From Eublepharis macularius (Eukaryota; Chordata; Lepidosauria; Squamata; Eublepharidae), in the NCBI RefSeq assembly GCF_028583425.1, contig NC_072793.1, positions 171,159,681 through 171,223,680 of the forward strand: 64,000 nucleotides of DNA. The letters run 5' to 3'. The notes beneath the pieces were generated by a model. That model saw nothing but the letters and a program-made list of their open reading frames with translations. It ran no database searches and was not told the DNA's origin. The position numbers and the translations under genes are program-made. Numbering within the stretch: the first letter of the stretch is position 1; each line of letters begins with the position of its first letter. This document shows positions 31,027-51,691 of the stretch, piece after piece.

Positions 31027-31344
31027 AACACAACACACACACACACAGACTGATAGCCAATGAGAACACATACTTTACAATACCATTATTTGCATAAACT
31101 ATATACAATGTATGAAGTAGGCAGGCCACTGATTGGTCTTTATTATAGAGGACCGATTGGCTGCTGCCTTGAGAAAGTAACCAATGATATTGCAGGGATT
31201 ATGGACTAATGAGAATGCAGGCATTGGGAGCCTTGACTGAACCTTAAGCTCAACACAGTATAGTGCATTACAATCAATACAGTAACTGCTTTAGAGGCCT
31301 TGCTCTGCCAACTCAGCCCAGTACACAACAATGGGTTTAATTTT

Positions 31345-31560
31345 TCTTCTTCTTTTATACCCACCATTCTCTGTATTGCAGACCCAAAGAGGCTGACATC
31401 ATTCTCCTCTCTTCTCTTTTATCCTCAAAACAACCCTGTGAGGCACGTCAGACTCAGAGGGTGTGACTGGCCCATGGTCAACTGTGGCTGAGGAGTGATT
31501 TGAACCTGGGTCTCCAGATTCTAGTCCAGCATGCTGACCACTGTAACACTAGCTCTCTGG
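31345..31560 (-). repeat. tRNA-derived SINE, minus copy
   Basis: CTTTTATACCCACCATTCTC, ACAACCCTGTGAGGCACG, TTTGAACCTGGGTCTCC and TGACCACTGTAACACTAGC follow the family order. Confidence 0.65.
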
Positions 31561-32235
31561 TGCCAATATGCCATAACTTAACTCTTTAGCCTGATTTTTC
31601 CCCTTAACGACATTGATTGCCCCAGTCTGACTTTTACCAGAAATTTGATTTTGAGATACCTTTATGATTTAGATGAGCTCCGTACCAGAATTTGGGCTTG
31701 TAGAGTTTGTTCTCCTCTCTACTTGGGAACGGCATATCCAAAAAACTAGCCCAGTGTATCTCGACAACCTGACAGGCCCTAAATATTAACAAGCCTTTAT
31801 GCTGGCTCGTTTTAATTGAGTCCCAATGGCAGAATTATATGGCTGCTTTGAGGCCTTGGCCTCTGAAAAAATTCTCAAATGTCCATGGCTCCTTTTGTAA
31901 TCTCCAACCAGAAATGGCAGGTAGTTTTCCCCCTTCTTTTTTTAATGCTTGTGCTGGCAACTGAAAGTGAAAAGAGAGTCAATCAAAACACTGGGGGAAG
32001 CGGTGGTGGACATTGTTTAAGCTACACTGAGGAACCATACATATAGATGTTTTCACTACATGTTTTATTGTTCTATATCATATTAAATATTTTTGGATTC
32101 CCCCCTCCATGTTTTTCTCTTGTTCTCTGTATTTTGTTCATTTTGGTTTGTTTCTTTCAGCTTTTTTGGTTACCTGATTCATTTTGTGTTGGGTCTTTCC
32201 CCCTTCATTATCCTCTTGTTATTTTCGAGGCATGA
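31561..32235. other. Spacer without recognised feature
   Basis: AT-rich intergenic sequence between genes 3 and 4. No exon or repeat end was recognised. Confidence 0.35.
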
Positions 32236-32580
32236 TGTTTGGTGGATCTGTGTTTTTTTTGTTGAGTTCTTTGGCCATGGATATATATGATTTGATGTTG
32301 AGTTTGGGGTAATCCTGATTACCTGTGCCTCAGAAACATGTTTTTGTGCCGTGGCAGCACCCTGAAGTGGCTTGTGTGTGATTTTTGTGGTGCAATCTGT
32401 GGCTATGAAAACGATATGTGATTTGTTAGTGAATTTAGGTAAATCCCATATAAAATCTTGAGGGTCAATGAGAATCTGTACCTCAGACACATGCTTTTGC
32501 TCCATAGTAGTGCCACAAAGCAGTAGATTCCTGATTTTTGTTGTGGAACCTGTGGCCATGGACATGTTAACTGATGCGAT
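32236..32580. repeat. Tandem repeat, about 130-155 bp unit, 2.5 copies
   Basis: Each unit contains TTTTTGT(T/G)GTGG, a GTGGCCATGG/GTGGCTATGA block, a GATTTG(T/A)T block, CCTCAGANACATG and a GC-richer CAGCACCC or GTGCCAC block. Read on the minus strand the repeats stay open, with recurring STTKI, KHVSE and CTTKI pieces. No known domain is apparent, so the open frame is probably incidental. Confidence 0.6.
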
Positions 32581-33590
32581 GGACAAATCAATCTGGCAGT
32601 GTAGCAGCAAATTGTGTTTAACTAGGACGTCAGGAAGCAAATGGATGGCTTCATATACTCTGGTGCTGAATTATAGTGCAGTTTCCCTTAGTTGATCTAC
32701 ATTAGCACCACCTTCAGATTTGGAAATCAATTTCAATTTATGGGCAAGTGCTGTCATCTCTTTGTCCTGTTTTTAAATAATTTATTGAAACACCCAGATC
32801 TTTAAAAAAAAACAAAACATCACACATTAGTCCAGGTGGGACTATTTCATAAACCTCAAACCCTGGACACCTTCCCCAGCACTTGATCCACATCCCTGCA
32901 TGAGCACTTCTTCTGCTAAGTTCTGTCATAACAGCAACGCTCATCTGAGCAAGGCCTTCTGAAGGTACCACCTTACAAAGAGGCAAAATCCAGCAACCTC
33001 CCATTAATGTGCATTCTCTTTTATTTCAGGTGGGCAATTACGTTAGACTGCAGTGGAACAGCAAGATTCGAGTCCAGTCGCACCTTCAAGACCAACAAGA
33101 TTTTCATTTGAGAGGCAAATATTGTTGGCCTTTAAAGTGCTTCAGGACTTGAATCTTGCTGTTCTCTGTTGTGGCTTCCACCTTGTGGAATCACCTGCCT
33201 GAAGAGGTCAGAAAGGTCCCCATTCTTCTATAGTTTCACAGAATGTCCAAAACAGAATTGTTCAGGAGAGTATTCTTATAAAGAGAGAGCTATAGTAGAA
33301 TGGATGAGCTCAAGACGCGACTTCTACAAGTGAAAAACATTTCCTACATTGATCGTTTTGTTGCCTTAGACAACAATTCCTCAGTGCCCAACCCCATTAC
33401 ATTGTTTTGTTTTATTAAGAATCTTTGCTAATAGATCAAATCGTTTGATCCTGTTCGGTACTCTATTTGCTGGTTGACTCAGTAGCCTTGCTTAAAATTC
33501 ATTTTCATATCTGTTTGAGAATGTTTCTGTCCTGCTTTTCTATATATCCGACTAGTGAATTTTTATCCCTTCCCTCCAAGGAGCTCAAAG

Positions 33591-33830
33591 GAGAGCCAGT
33601 GGGGTATAGTGGTTAGAGTATGGGACTAGGATCAAGGAGATTCAGGTTCAAATCCCCCCTCTGCCATGGAAAGTCACTGGCCAACTTCGGACCAGTCACA
33701 TTTTCTCATTTAGACCTACCTTAAAGGGTGGTTGTCAGGATAAAATGGAGGGATGGTAAACAACATAAGTAGCTTTGTGTTCCTACTGGGGAGAAAGGTG
33801 GAGTATAAGTAAGTCACTAAGTAAGGAGGC
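33591..33830 (+). repeat. tRNA-derived SINE, full-length plus copy
   Basis: It starts GAGAGCCAGTGGGGTATAGTGG (A box), has GGTTCAAATCCC (B box), then CACTGGCCAACTTCGGACCA, GGATAAAATGGAGGGATGG and the tail GGGGAGAAAGGTGGAGTATA. It is the clearest direct copy of the family. Confidence 0.75.
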
Positions 33831-34119
33831 ATGTACAGTTCGCTCTCCCATTTCATCTGTATAAAAAATCCAAGGCATTTATAATCTCAAAATAAAACAA
33901 TAAATAATCCAAAATCCAAACAATTATAATAAATATATGTTTATGGCTCATTGGCAGTAAAAGAATATGGAGTAGGATATGTAGCACAATCTACTTCAAA
34001 CAATTCCTACTGTAAATAACAGAGCGGAAAAGGCTGAATTGGCATGCAAAATCTCTTTTTCTTGGTATTAAGGGACCTCCAGTGTGTAGAGTAGAAAGCA
34101 CTGGACTGGGAAACTTGGG

Positions 34120-34480
34120 CCAATTTTATTTATTTATTTAAAATACGTATATTTTTTATACCCACCCTTCTCCCAAGCATCTCAGGCAATATAACAACAT
34201 ATAAAAACGATATAACAATAATATTAAAAATTTACAGAACAATTTGATAAAACAGAAAAGAACAGATTTTTAAAAAATCTCACACCACCTTATTCCGCCT
34301 CCCCCCCCCCCAAAAGCAGGACCTAGCTGTCTAGTAAAGAAAAGGAGCAGCAAATGTCAGACTGGTTCCCAGAGCCAGCCACCTCCAAGACCTGCGGTTC
34401 CAGTCGCTGTGCCTCTGAAAGGATATTACAGAGCTGGCAAAAGTATAGAAGATGTCAACCAAGATGACTGAGATGGTTAA
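34120..34480. repeat. LINE 3'-tail repeat (CR1-like), diverged
   Basis: TATACCCACCCTTCTCCCAAGC, then CATATAAAAACGATATAACA, resembles the tail-side of the family seen at 48.0 and 62.4 kb. Confidence 0.4.
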
Positions 34481-34683
34481 TGTTTCCTATGAGAAAAGGC
34501 TAAAAAGTCTGGGACTTTCATTTTAGAAAAAGGACAACCGAGTGGGGACACTCATCTTTCACAAAACGCCAAGTCAGCTTCCAGCGAGAAATGGAGTGAA
34601 AACCTGTTCCATTTTACATTGGAAATAATTATTATGATTGCATTAGGATTGTCCTGCCGCCCAGTTTGAGCTGATGGTTCCCT

Positions 34684-34850
34684 ATGATCACTCAGGTTGT
34701 TTTGGGGTAAATTCACTGAAGTGATCGGGAAGGTGTGTGACCCTAGACTGTGGCAACTCTGTTGATTTACTTCTATGGCACAGCGGGATTCGAACATGGC
34801 TCTACCAGATCCTAGCCCAATACTCTAAATACTACACCACCACAGTTCTA
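34684..34850 (-). repeat. tRNA-derived SINE fragment, minus copy
   Basis: GCGGGATTCGAACATGGCTC and CAATACTCTAAATACTACACC mark the head end. Confidence 0.5.
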
Positions 34851-35559
34851 TGACCTCCATCCCTTTCAAAGTGGGGGAAGCGATTCTATCTCCCTTCCCC
34901 TGACATAGAGAGTCCCTGACCCCATGCTGAGAAAACAGAGAAGGCTCCATTTTCACATTAGCTGGATCCCTGCAAAAGGGATCTCCCTCTTACCAAGGAT
35001 CCACATACTACTTTTGTCACTGCACTCAGAAACCAAAGTCCTGTCTCTCAGGGTATCTGCTGGGCTGGATCCAGCTGAATATGACTTCCTCAGCTTCCCA
35101 AAATGCCAAGAAAGTTAGCATCTCAGCAGCCCTAAATGACGAGAAAGTTGCACTCCACGGGCAGAAATCCTGGCACCTGTAGAAACATCTCACTGGGTCC
35201 AGCCCATGTATTTATTTCTCCAAGATCAAAGTTGTATATTTGTAAATATATCTTACAAAAATGCCCAAAAAATCTCATCCCACAGGAAACTAAAAGTGTG
35301 CTTTTAGCTGCAGGAACTTCTGAGCTGCAGGTTTGCTCAGAAGTTCCATTTATTCAGTGGGATTTACTCTCTGTAAGTGCACTTGGAGTGCAGCCACTGG
35401 AGTTTTCCCATGTGGGAAAGCCATGAGAATGTAATATTATAGCAAGATCTTCTTGCAAGAGAGGGAAATGAGAAACAGAATCCTTCATGGATTATTATTA
35501 AGGTTTGATTAGTTAGTAAAATGCTATTTATATACTGGTGAGTAAATCCTTTGAGGTGA

Positions 35560-35819
35560 AGTTTTGATCTGCACCTGAAGGCTCTTTTTATGTGCCAAGC
35601 ATTTCCTGAATTCACACACAGATTTCCTCTGTTGATTCTTTGATGCAAATCCATGCTTCATTTTCAAATGAAGCTCTTCTTACACCAGAGGCATTGATAT
35701 GGTTTGTTCCTGTGTGCATACTTTGATGTGAAGGCTTGTGCTAGGATTGAAGCTTCTTCCATGCTCAAAGCATTTATACAGTTTCTTATGGGTGTGCAGT
35801 TCCTGCTAAACGTTTAGGA
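35560..35819 (-). pseudogene. Decayed C-terminal zinc fingers of gene 4
   Basis: Downstream of the gene 4 stop, minus-strand sequence still resembles finger repeats: an ATGCTTTGAGCATGGAAGAAG block, then TGCCTCTGGTGTAAGAAGAGC, then ATCAAAGAATCAACAGAGG. They are out of a common frame and interrupted. This indicates that the array once had about three more fingers and lost them to an early stop at 35820. Confidence 0.6.
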
Positions 35820-43626
<7,807 letters not shown>

Positions 43627-44424
43627 CACAAAGGGCCAAAGGATCTCCTTGCTCTTCGACCCAGTCAGTTTCTTCAGGCTGGAGTTTCTTTAATGGACAG
43701 CTTGGCAGGAATCCCACAAGGTGAAAGCGTCCAGTTCCAGTGAGCAATAGTGTCTACTCCTTGCAGGAAGATTGGAGGATAACTACAGTTTTAACAGGAA
43801 TGACTTCTTCTTAATTACTGTTTCATAAAGAGCGAGCCATTACCTCCTGAAAGGGAAACCTAGCTTACTGCCAGAGTTACAATGTAATTTTACCACAGCC
43901 ACCAAAAATTTAGCCACACGCAAAGTTACTCGTTTATCTTCATCTCTTAATAGCCAAGAAGATTTAGCTTCAAGAGAAAGGAAATCCTGCTTAAACAGAG
44001 GAAGAATCAATTTAGTAATAATAACATTCAATTTATTATTCATTATTCAATTTATTATTCAATTTAATATTCAATTTATTATTATTATTATTAAATTCAG
44101 GACTATCCCAAAAATATGATCTATAGAATCAATTTAGTTATTACCACATCCACAGAGTCTGATAGACTAGGGAATACCACTAAAACTTCCCAACAACACT
44201 GCCGATGGCAAGGCATTCAAATGCACAAGCATGACTACCCTTCTGTACTTCGGGAGAGTTAAACATATAGTCTGGCATTTTTATCAGAGGAGGGATACCA
44301 GCTGAAAGAGAAGAACATACCCTGTGAGCTCTAACGAAAATGATCTTATAATCAAGATCCCTCAAACATCTTTTGATTAACTTACTTAATTTTCTGCTCC
44401 TTATAGTTTCTATCATATCATGGG
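43627..44424. other. Upstream region of gene 4, nothing further recognised
   Basis: Includes an AATTTATTATTCAATTTA run near 44030-44095. No exon or named repeat was recognised. Confidence 0.35.
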
Positions 44425-44590
44425 CAGGGCTTTTTTTCAGCAGGAACGCGGTGGAATGGAGTTCTGGAACCTCTTGAAAATGGTAACATGGTGACCATGT
44501 GACCGGCCATGTGACCATGGTCATGTGACCATTTTCTCCAAGGGCAACCCACTGAGTTCCACCACCTCTTTTCCCAGAAAAAAAGCCCAG
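44425..44590. mobile_element. hAT-type MITE (CAGGGCTTTTTTT family), 166 bp
   Basis: CAGGGCTTTTTTTCAGC...AGAAAAAAAGCCCAG has a perfect 8-bp target duplication ATCATGGG (44417-44424, 44591-44598). It is a shorter relative of 12654-12921 in the opposite orientation, with a CATGTGACC repeat in the middle. Confidence 0.85.
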
Positions 44591-45183
44591 ATCATGGGTG
44601 ATGTCCAAACATGATAATTTGTATTCCAAATATTTCCAGCATAACTAACCCAAGAAGACCTGGTTCTAAGTTTGATTTCAAAATCCTAATTTTTATTTTA
44701 AATGCTCTCCACCAAGCCTTTGCTTCGTAAGACATCTCCCCTATCTCGGCTCTCAGAGGTATTCCTGACACACATGTCAGAGTCCCCAAGATATTGTGAA
44801 GGAACTTTAATAACGGTACATCAATATTATTTAACAGGAACTAGAAACTGACAGACAGTCAGGGCCAGATACTCAAGGTCTAGAAGCTGAAGCCCTGTGA
44901 TACTGTACTACTATTCTGTTATTGACATCCTGGATTGTGTCTTCTCCATATGGGAAAATCGAGACAACGGTAGAGCCTCTGCTTGGCATGCAATAATGAT
45001 TTTGATAGACCAAGAGCTTGATGCAGTAGAATGCAATTTCATATACTCATTTGTGTTCCATTCCAAATGGTTGCTACAGCAGACACAGATGTGTGACCGG
45101 TGGCATACTGTCATTGATCTCCCCATTCTCCCTCCATCTACTCTTTCTTGGTCTAGATCCCCTCCACTTTCTCCAGTTGCCTT

Positions 45184-45380
45184 GCCTCATCCAGGCTTGC
45201 CAAACTCCAGGAAGGTCCTCAAGATCTTCCAGAATTATAACAGATCTCCAGACATTACAGATAATTTCCCCTGGAGAAAAGAAACGGCTGCTTTGTTGGG
45301 GCCCCTCTCCTTCCCAGTCCTAGTCTTCCTCAAGCTCCAGCCTCAGATCTCCAGGAATTTCCCAATTTGAAGTTGACAAG
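45184..45380. mobile_element. TAGGGTTGCC-family MITE, diverged copy
   Basis: CCAGAATTATAACAGATCTCC and CCTCAGATCTCCAGGAATTTC match the family body. Confidence 0.5.
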
Positions 45381-45663
45381 CCTTTGAACTACGCACCCAG
45401 ACCCCTCCCCCCCTTAACCCAAAGTAGAAACTTGTTTAAAGGTAACCAGATTCAAAGAAAATGGTATTGCATGAAGGTCTTTGGGAAGATGCTGTAAGAA
45501 AATACTTAGTTGAGGAGGAAAAAAGCTCCAAGGGGTGGGTGCTGTGGAGGGATTGATTAGCAGCATGGGGGGAGTCTCTTCTGGGGGGGGGGAATCTCAC
45601 TTTCAGGACTGCTGACCCCAACTAAGCCCTCCCACGCAATGCAGCAGCAGCAACTTTCTCCCT

Positions 45664-45930
45664 GGTTGTTGTGGGTTTTCCGGGCTGTATTGCCGTGGTC
45701 TTGGCATTGTAGTTCCTGACGTTTCGCCAGCAGCTGTGGCTGGCATCTTCAGAGGTATAGCACCAAAAGACACTGAGAGATCTCTGTCTTTTGGTGCTAT
45801 GCCTCTGAAGATGCCAGCCACAGCTGCTGGCGAAACGTCAGGAACTACAATGCCAAGACCACGGCAATACAGCCCGGAAAACCCACAACAACCATCGTTC
45901 TCCGGCCGTGAAAGCCTTCGACAATACAAC
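45664..45930. mobile_element. Penelope-type terminal repeats as an inverted pair, two hammerhead-like motifs
   Basis: The left arm begins GTTGTTGTGGGTTTTCCGGG and the right arm is its inverse, extending to CGTTCTCCGGCCGTGAAAGC and GACAATAC. In the right arm CTGAAGA (45805-45811), the 6-bp stem GCCAGC/GCTGGC, GAAA (45832-45835) and GTC (45837-45839) follow hammerhead order, closed by CCT/AGG (45802-45804, 45840-45842). The left arm carries the mirror motif (45715-45755, minus). No coding part remains. The Penelope assignment rests on the same arms flanking a GIY-YIG fragment at 51.1-51.5 kb. Confidence 0.7.
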
Positions 45931-46117
45931 TTTCGCCCTGCCATTTACCCCCATCTGCTGGCTGAGCATCTCTCCATCCCAAGCCCGCCATGCCAACTCT
46001 CATTGAGATTTTGCTATTATTATTATTATTATTATTATTCCTATTATTATTATTCCTATTAAGGCGCCCCTCCCCAAATTGCAGTGCTGGAAATCTCCCC
46101 CTATCCCCCCAACTCAC

Positions 46118-46215
46118 CAGATTCTGAATGGCCTCTTTTCCCTCTGGAAGGGGGGACCGAGCCGGAAGTTGCCTCATCATCGGAACACTCTCCCTTTAAC
46201 CCCTTCGAGGGATCA
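46118..46215 (-). promoter_or_regulatory. Putative non-coding first exon and promoter, gene 4
   Basis: A TCTG|GTGAGT donor lies at 46118. GAGCCGGAAGTTGCCTC contains a consensus ETS-type site (CCGGAAGT), and a second CGGAA follows at about 46180. It is the best kept of the four paralogous blocks. Confidence 0.5.
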
Positions 46216-46589
46216 CTCATTGGGAAATCCAGAGGATGAGGGGGGGAGGGGCACTGAAGGAGATCGGTCGGTCCCTCTTTTTCAAAATTTGCAATTTTAC
46301 GCTATTTAAAGTTTGTAGGCTGTTTGTATTCCTTTGCTCATGCTAAATGTCATATTGTTCTTATTGCATTCATTCATTCTTTTTCAATATGTGATCAGCC
46401 TTTGAGCCTCAGACAGTAAAAGAAGGAAATAAATGAACAAGTTAGGTAGCCGTGTGGGTCTGGAGAAGCACGTCAGGGCTGGAGCCCAGAGGCACCGTAG
46501 TTCACGATTTTAATTTCGAACTATTGGTCTTCAGTGTCATTAATGCATTCCACTGTATTTTGCGGCGCTGTTATTTATTTATTTATTTA

Positions 46590-47545
46590 GCGCCCCTTCT
46601 GGTCTGTTCCGGATTTTACCGGGTCCCTGGAAGGGAGGCGGGAGGCGTCAAAGCTAAGTGGATTGGAAACATTTTCTGGCTTCAGAGGCTCTTTGTTTTC
46701 TCTCTGCCAGGCTCCAAGGTTAAGGCGAGAGAGTCGAAGTTCTAGAAAGGCACATTGGGGGGGGGGGGATGTAGTAAAGGCATTTCCGCCCCCCTCCCTT
46801 TGCAGAAGCTGCTCCGGCTTCCCGCTGTGCTGCCTGAAAGGCTGGGAGGGTGAGCGGAAAGGGGCTTGGGGGCACGGAGCGGGGCTGCTGCAACGCAAGA
46901 CCTAAAGCAGGGAGAAAAGAGGGGAAGCTGGGAGTGAGAGAGAGCCTCGCAGCGCCCCCCCCCCCCGACCCCCTCTGCGGCTCTCCTGCCCGCCTGCATC
47001 AAAGCCAAAGACCCCCCCCCCCCGCCCCGATCAGCAGGGGAACAAAAGACCCGCAGGACGCACAGAAGAAGAAAGGGAAGTGCTTGCTCTTTTGGACCGG
47101 GGGTGGGGGCAGCAGGAGGGGTGGGCAGGAGGTTGGTGGGCAGAGAGAGGAGGGCGCCCACCTCCTGACCCCTGGCTGCTTTTCAGTCTGGCTCCAGCAG
47201 GGCTTTCCTTCCTCCCCCTAGGCTCCTTCCACCTCAGGCTCCCAAAGGAGACCAACTCCTTTACTCCTCGATGGGGGTGTGTGTTAGAGGAGCTCCCCCT
47301 CCCATTCTTTGGTTTGAAATCCTGGTCTGACTCCTCCGAATTTTTATTCTGCTGTGTGTGTAGGAACAGGGAGGGGCCTCCAGGCTGCCAGAGATTATTC
47401 ACCACAGCCCCAAGATTTCTTCAAAGTCTGCTGTGCTGGTCAGAAGACAAGAGATGCCCTCCCTGCCCAGCACTTGTCTAAGCCACAGTCTCTGGCATGC
47501 AAGAGGAGGAGGTGGCAGAGCTTGAGGCAGGTGGAGTTGTGAGGG
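46590..47545 (+). promoter_or_regulatory. GC-rich region, putative promoter of the plus-strand KRAB genes
   Basis: CpG-containing GC-rich sequence (GGCGGGAGGCGTC, GGCACGGAGCGGGGC, CCCGCCCCGATCAGC) lies upstream of the first coding exon at 48603 and is divergent to the gene 4 start at 46.1 kb. No TATA box or splice site can be fixed with confidence. Confidence 0.35.
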
Positions 47546-47959
47546 GGGGGGGCGCTCATTTTTTGCCCTGTTATTTAAGCTCCCTATTCCAGAAGTTAAA
47601 CTCAAGATGGCTTCTCTTCTGACTGCAGGCAGAGAAGAATGTGAGGAATGTTTTCCTGTGCTGAAAACCCCCTGCCCCTGGAAGCAGCACAGCAAGCAAA
47701 CACAGAGGGCAGAAACTGTCTCCTTGCCATGCTAGTTTTCTAAATGCAAGGAATTGTTCTGTTATACAAAGAAACATCTGTAGCTGGAACATGCATGGCT
47801 GGAATCTTCCACCTGCAGCCTTGAGTCAGGACAGTCCATCCCATCACCTCAGGCCTCTCTGCCACCTCATTCCCAGCATGTTCTCCACTTTGTATGGGGC
47901 CGGCCAAAACGTTTTGGCTTCCCTCAAATCAAACAAGGGAGTGGCTTCTGGCAAGCACT

Positions 47960-48480
47960 CATCGCCCTGGAATATTTAAAATATTTATTATCTGCCTTTC
48001 CACTTTACTGGGACTCAAGGCAGCTTACAGTATGACAGGACAAGCTTTAAAAAACATCAAAACACAGTTGAAAACAATAGTTCAGAACGAGAAATACATT
48101 TTAAAAGTGGCTAAACAAATGCCACCCTAAACAAAACACACTTCAGTTGCCCCCTGAAGGTAGAAGTGGGGGAGCCAGTTGCACTTCTGTGGGAAGATTG
48201 TTCCATAATCATAGGGCTGGCACTGAGAAGGCCGACGGCATTTGTAGTGGGAGCAAAGAGGCTCATCATGAACCCACCAACTGAGCTTATTTGGTTGATA
48301 AGTCAGTCCGGAGGGCAGGAACATACGGGAGATGTTTGCAGAGTTTGGGAGGAAACATGAGCAGGAGGGGACGAATAAACAAGGCGGGACCTCCCCCATA
48401 AAGAATGACTGGTTTGAGGAGACACACGTCAGACCAAACACTCCTGAGCCATCCTAGTTCCAATTCCGAATCTTGAATTG
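47960..48480. repeat. LINE 3'-region repeat (CR1-like)
   Basis: CGCCTTTCCACTTTACTGGG-type start, AAGGCAGCTTACAGTATGAC, GGGGGAGCCAGTTGCACTTC and GGGACGAATAAACAAGG. It lies within block D but is absent from block E, so it inserted after the duplication. Confidence 0.5.
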
Positions 48481-48602
48481 TGCCCCTCAGCAAATCCAGA
48501 AAGAGGTCACTGAAGGAACTCAGTAAGAGGACGTGTGTGTATCAAAAAGGGTTTCTCACCGTCTTTCTCTTCCTCCAGAGCAGCAGAGAAAAGACACCCC
48601 TG

Positions 48603-48665
48603 ATGCCTCCTCCACCATCTCCTCCATGTGGTGAAGGGCAAAGAGCCGCCATGCAGACAGCTCAG
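48603..48665 (+). CDS. First coding exon, gene D
   Basis: The exon 48579-48665 lies between TCTTCCTCCAG and GTAAGG. The ATG at 48603 opens MPPPPSPPCGEGQRAAMQTA then Q. Its counterpart in gene E has the same 21-codon length, and GEGQRAAMQTAQ aligns with SEGKRTAVQLAQ. Confidence 0.75.
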
Positions 48666-49137
48666 GTAAGGGGGGGGAGGTCCACTGGGGAGTGGAAAGC
48701 ATGAATGATTCCTTCGCCTTTGTCTGGCTCAGAGGTTCAGGCGCCCGGCCCTCGGTTCTGGTGCTGCGAAATGTTGAGGCTGCCCGCTGAGAAGGAAAAC
48801 GGTCACCTCTTTGGTTGGATTTCATGTGTACAGAAGCCCTAGCACAGACAGCGAAACAATATTGTATCCCAGATTTCTCACAGAAAAAGGATTTATGATA
48901 TGAACATCTCCGTCATCTTCCCCACAAGGCTGCTCGCCCTCTGCCAATGAGGACAACCCCTCTGGCCCCAAGAGTTTCAAAGGAGGGTTGGGAGGGGGGG
49001 AATGAGGAGACAAATGTCCACACAGGGCACTCCTTTTTCTGCTGCTCTTCCAGTATGGGCTCACTGCTCCTGTTTTTGGATCCCCTCCCCCTCCCCCTCC
49101 CCCTCACACACCGTGGACCAACTTTGCAGTGATGTAA

Positions 49138-50733
<1,596 letters not shown>

Positions 50734-50782
<49 letters not shown>

Positions 50783-50783
50783 G
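50734..50783. repeat. (ATT)n microsatellite
   Basis: About 16 triplets directly abut the left Penelope arm. Confidence 0.9.
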
Positions 50784-51691
50784 TATTGTCGAAGGCTTTC
50801 ACGGCCGGAGAACGATGGTTGTTGTGGGTTTTCCGGGCTGTATTGCCGTGGTCTTGGCATTGTAGTTCCTAACGTTTCGCCAGCAGCTGTGGCTGGCATC
50901 TTCAGAGGTGTAACACCAAAAGACAGAGATCTCTCAGTGTCACAGTGTGGAAAAGATGTAGGTCATTTGTATCTACTCAGGAGGGGTGGGGTTGAGCTGA
51001 GTCATCCTGTAAGAGTTTCCCAGGGTGTGGAATGCTAATGGCGGGAGGCTTCACTGTATCCTGAGGAGGTTCTTTTGCATATGGATTGGTACTTGATGTG
51101 CTAATCTTCTCTGCAGGGTAACTTGTCCACAGCTGCAGGGTATACGGTATACTCCTGCAGAGGTGAGGGGGTCTCTGCTGTCTTTTTCTGCAGCTGTGGA
51201 CAAGTTTGCATCGGGACCACAAAGCGTAGCATCCAGACAAGAATAAAAGAACATGAAAGACACTGCAGACTTGGACAACCTGAAAAATCAGCAGTGGCTG
51301 AACATAGCCTAACTCAAACAGGGCACAGTATCTTATTCCAGGACACCAAAATACTGGACAACACTTCCAACTACTTTGTCAGACTGCACAGGGAAGCCAT
51401 TGAAATTCACAAGCATAAGCATAAGCAAAACTTCAACAGGAAAGAAGAAACCTTAAGAATGAACAGAGCATGGTTTCCAGTTCTGAAAAACACCAGGCTA
51501 ACAAAACACTCTATACTCGACAATAGCCCTGAGTAGATACAAATGACCTACATCTTTTCCACACTGTGACACTGAGAGATCTCTGTCTTTTGGTGTTACA
51601 CCTCTGAAGATGCCAGCCACAGCTGCTGGCGAAACGTTAGGAACTACAATGCCAAGACCACGGCAATACAGCCCGGAAAACCCACAACAAC
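50784..51691. mobile_element. Penelope-like retroelement remnant flanked by inverted hammerhead-bearing arms
   Basis: The arms 50784-50945 and 51555-51691 are inverted copies of each other and match the arms at 45.7 kb. Each carries the hammerhead-order motif CTGAAGA, GCCAGC/GCTGGC, GAAA, GTT, AGG (minus strand 50868-50908; plus strand 51601-51641). Between them lie Penelope pieces in both orientations, including a GIY-YIG fragment on plus. A short inverted repeat (CTTGTCCACAGCTGCAG, 51122-51138 and 51191-51207) marks the point where the orientation changes. The element is rearranged and without reverse transcriptase. Confidence 0.7.
51190..51536 (+). pseudogene. GIY-YIG endonuclease fragment (Penelope C-terminal part)
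   Basis: An open stretch reads CSCGQVCIGTTKRSIQTRIK, then EHERHCRLGQPEKSAVAEHS, ending with HREAIEIHKHKH and WFPVLKN. The order CSCG..Y/CIG, then R...R..EH, then AEH, then E...I-K, then NR is typical of the Penelope GIY-YIG domain. Only this C-terminal part is present. Confidence 0.75.

Noticed and set aside
33591-33660. Functional tRNA gene
   Set aside because: The A- and B-box-like words belong to a SINE head. No cloverleaf with acceptor stem can be drawn.
46587-47161. Proline-rich minus-strand open frames in the GC-rich block
   Set aside because: GC-rich DNA lacks stops by chance. There is no splice context and the composition is low complexity.
47353-47360. Start of the D/E duplication inside the (GT)n run
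   Set aside because: Homology is visible on both sides of it (from about 47.29 kb), so the run is internal to the duplicated block.
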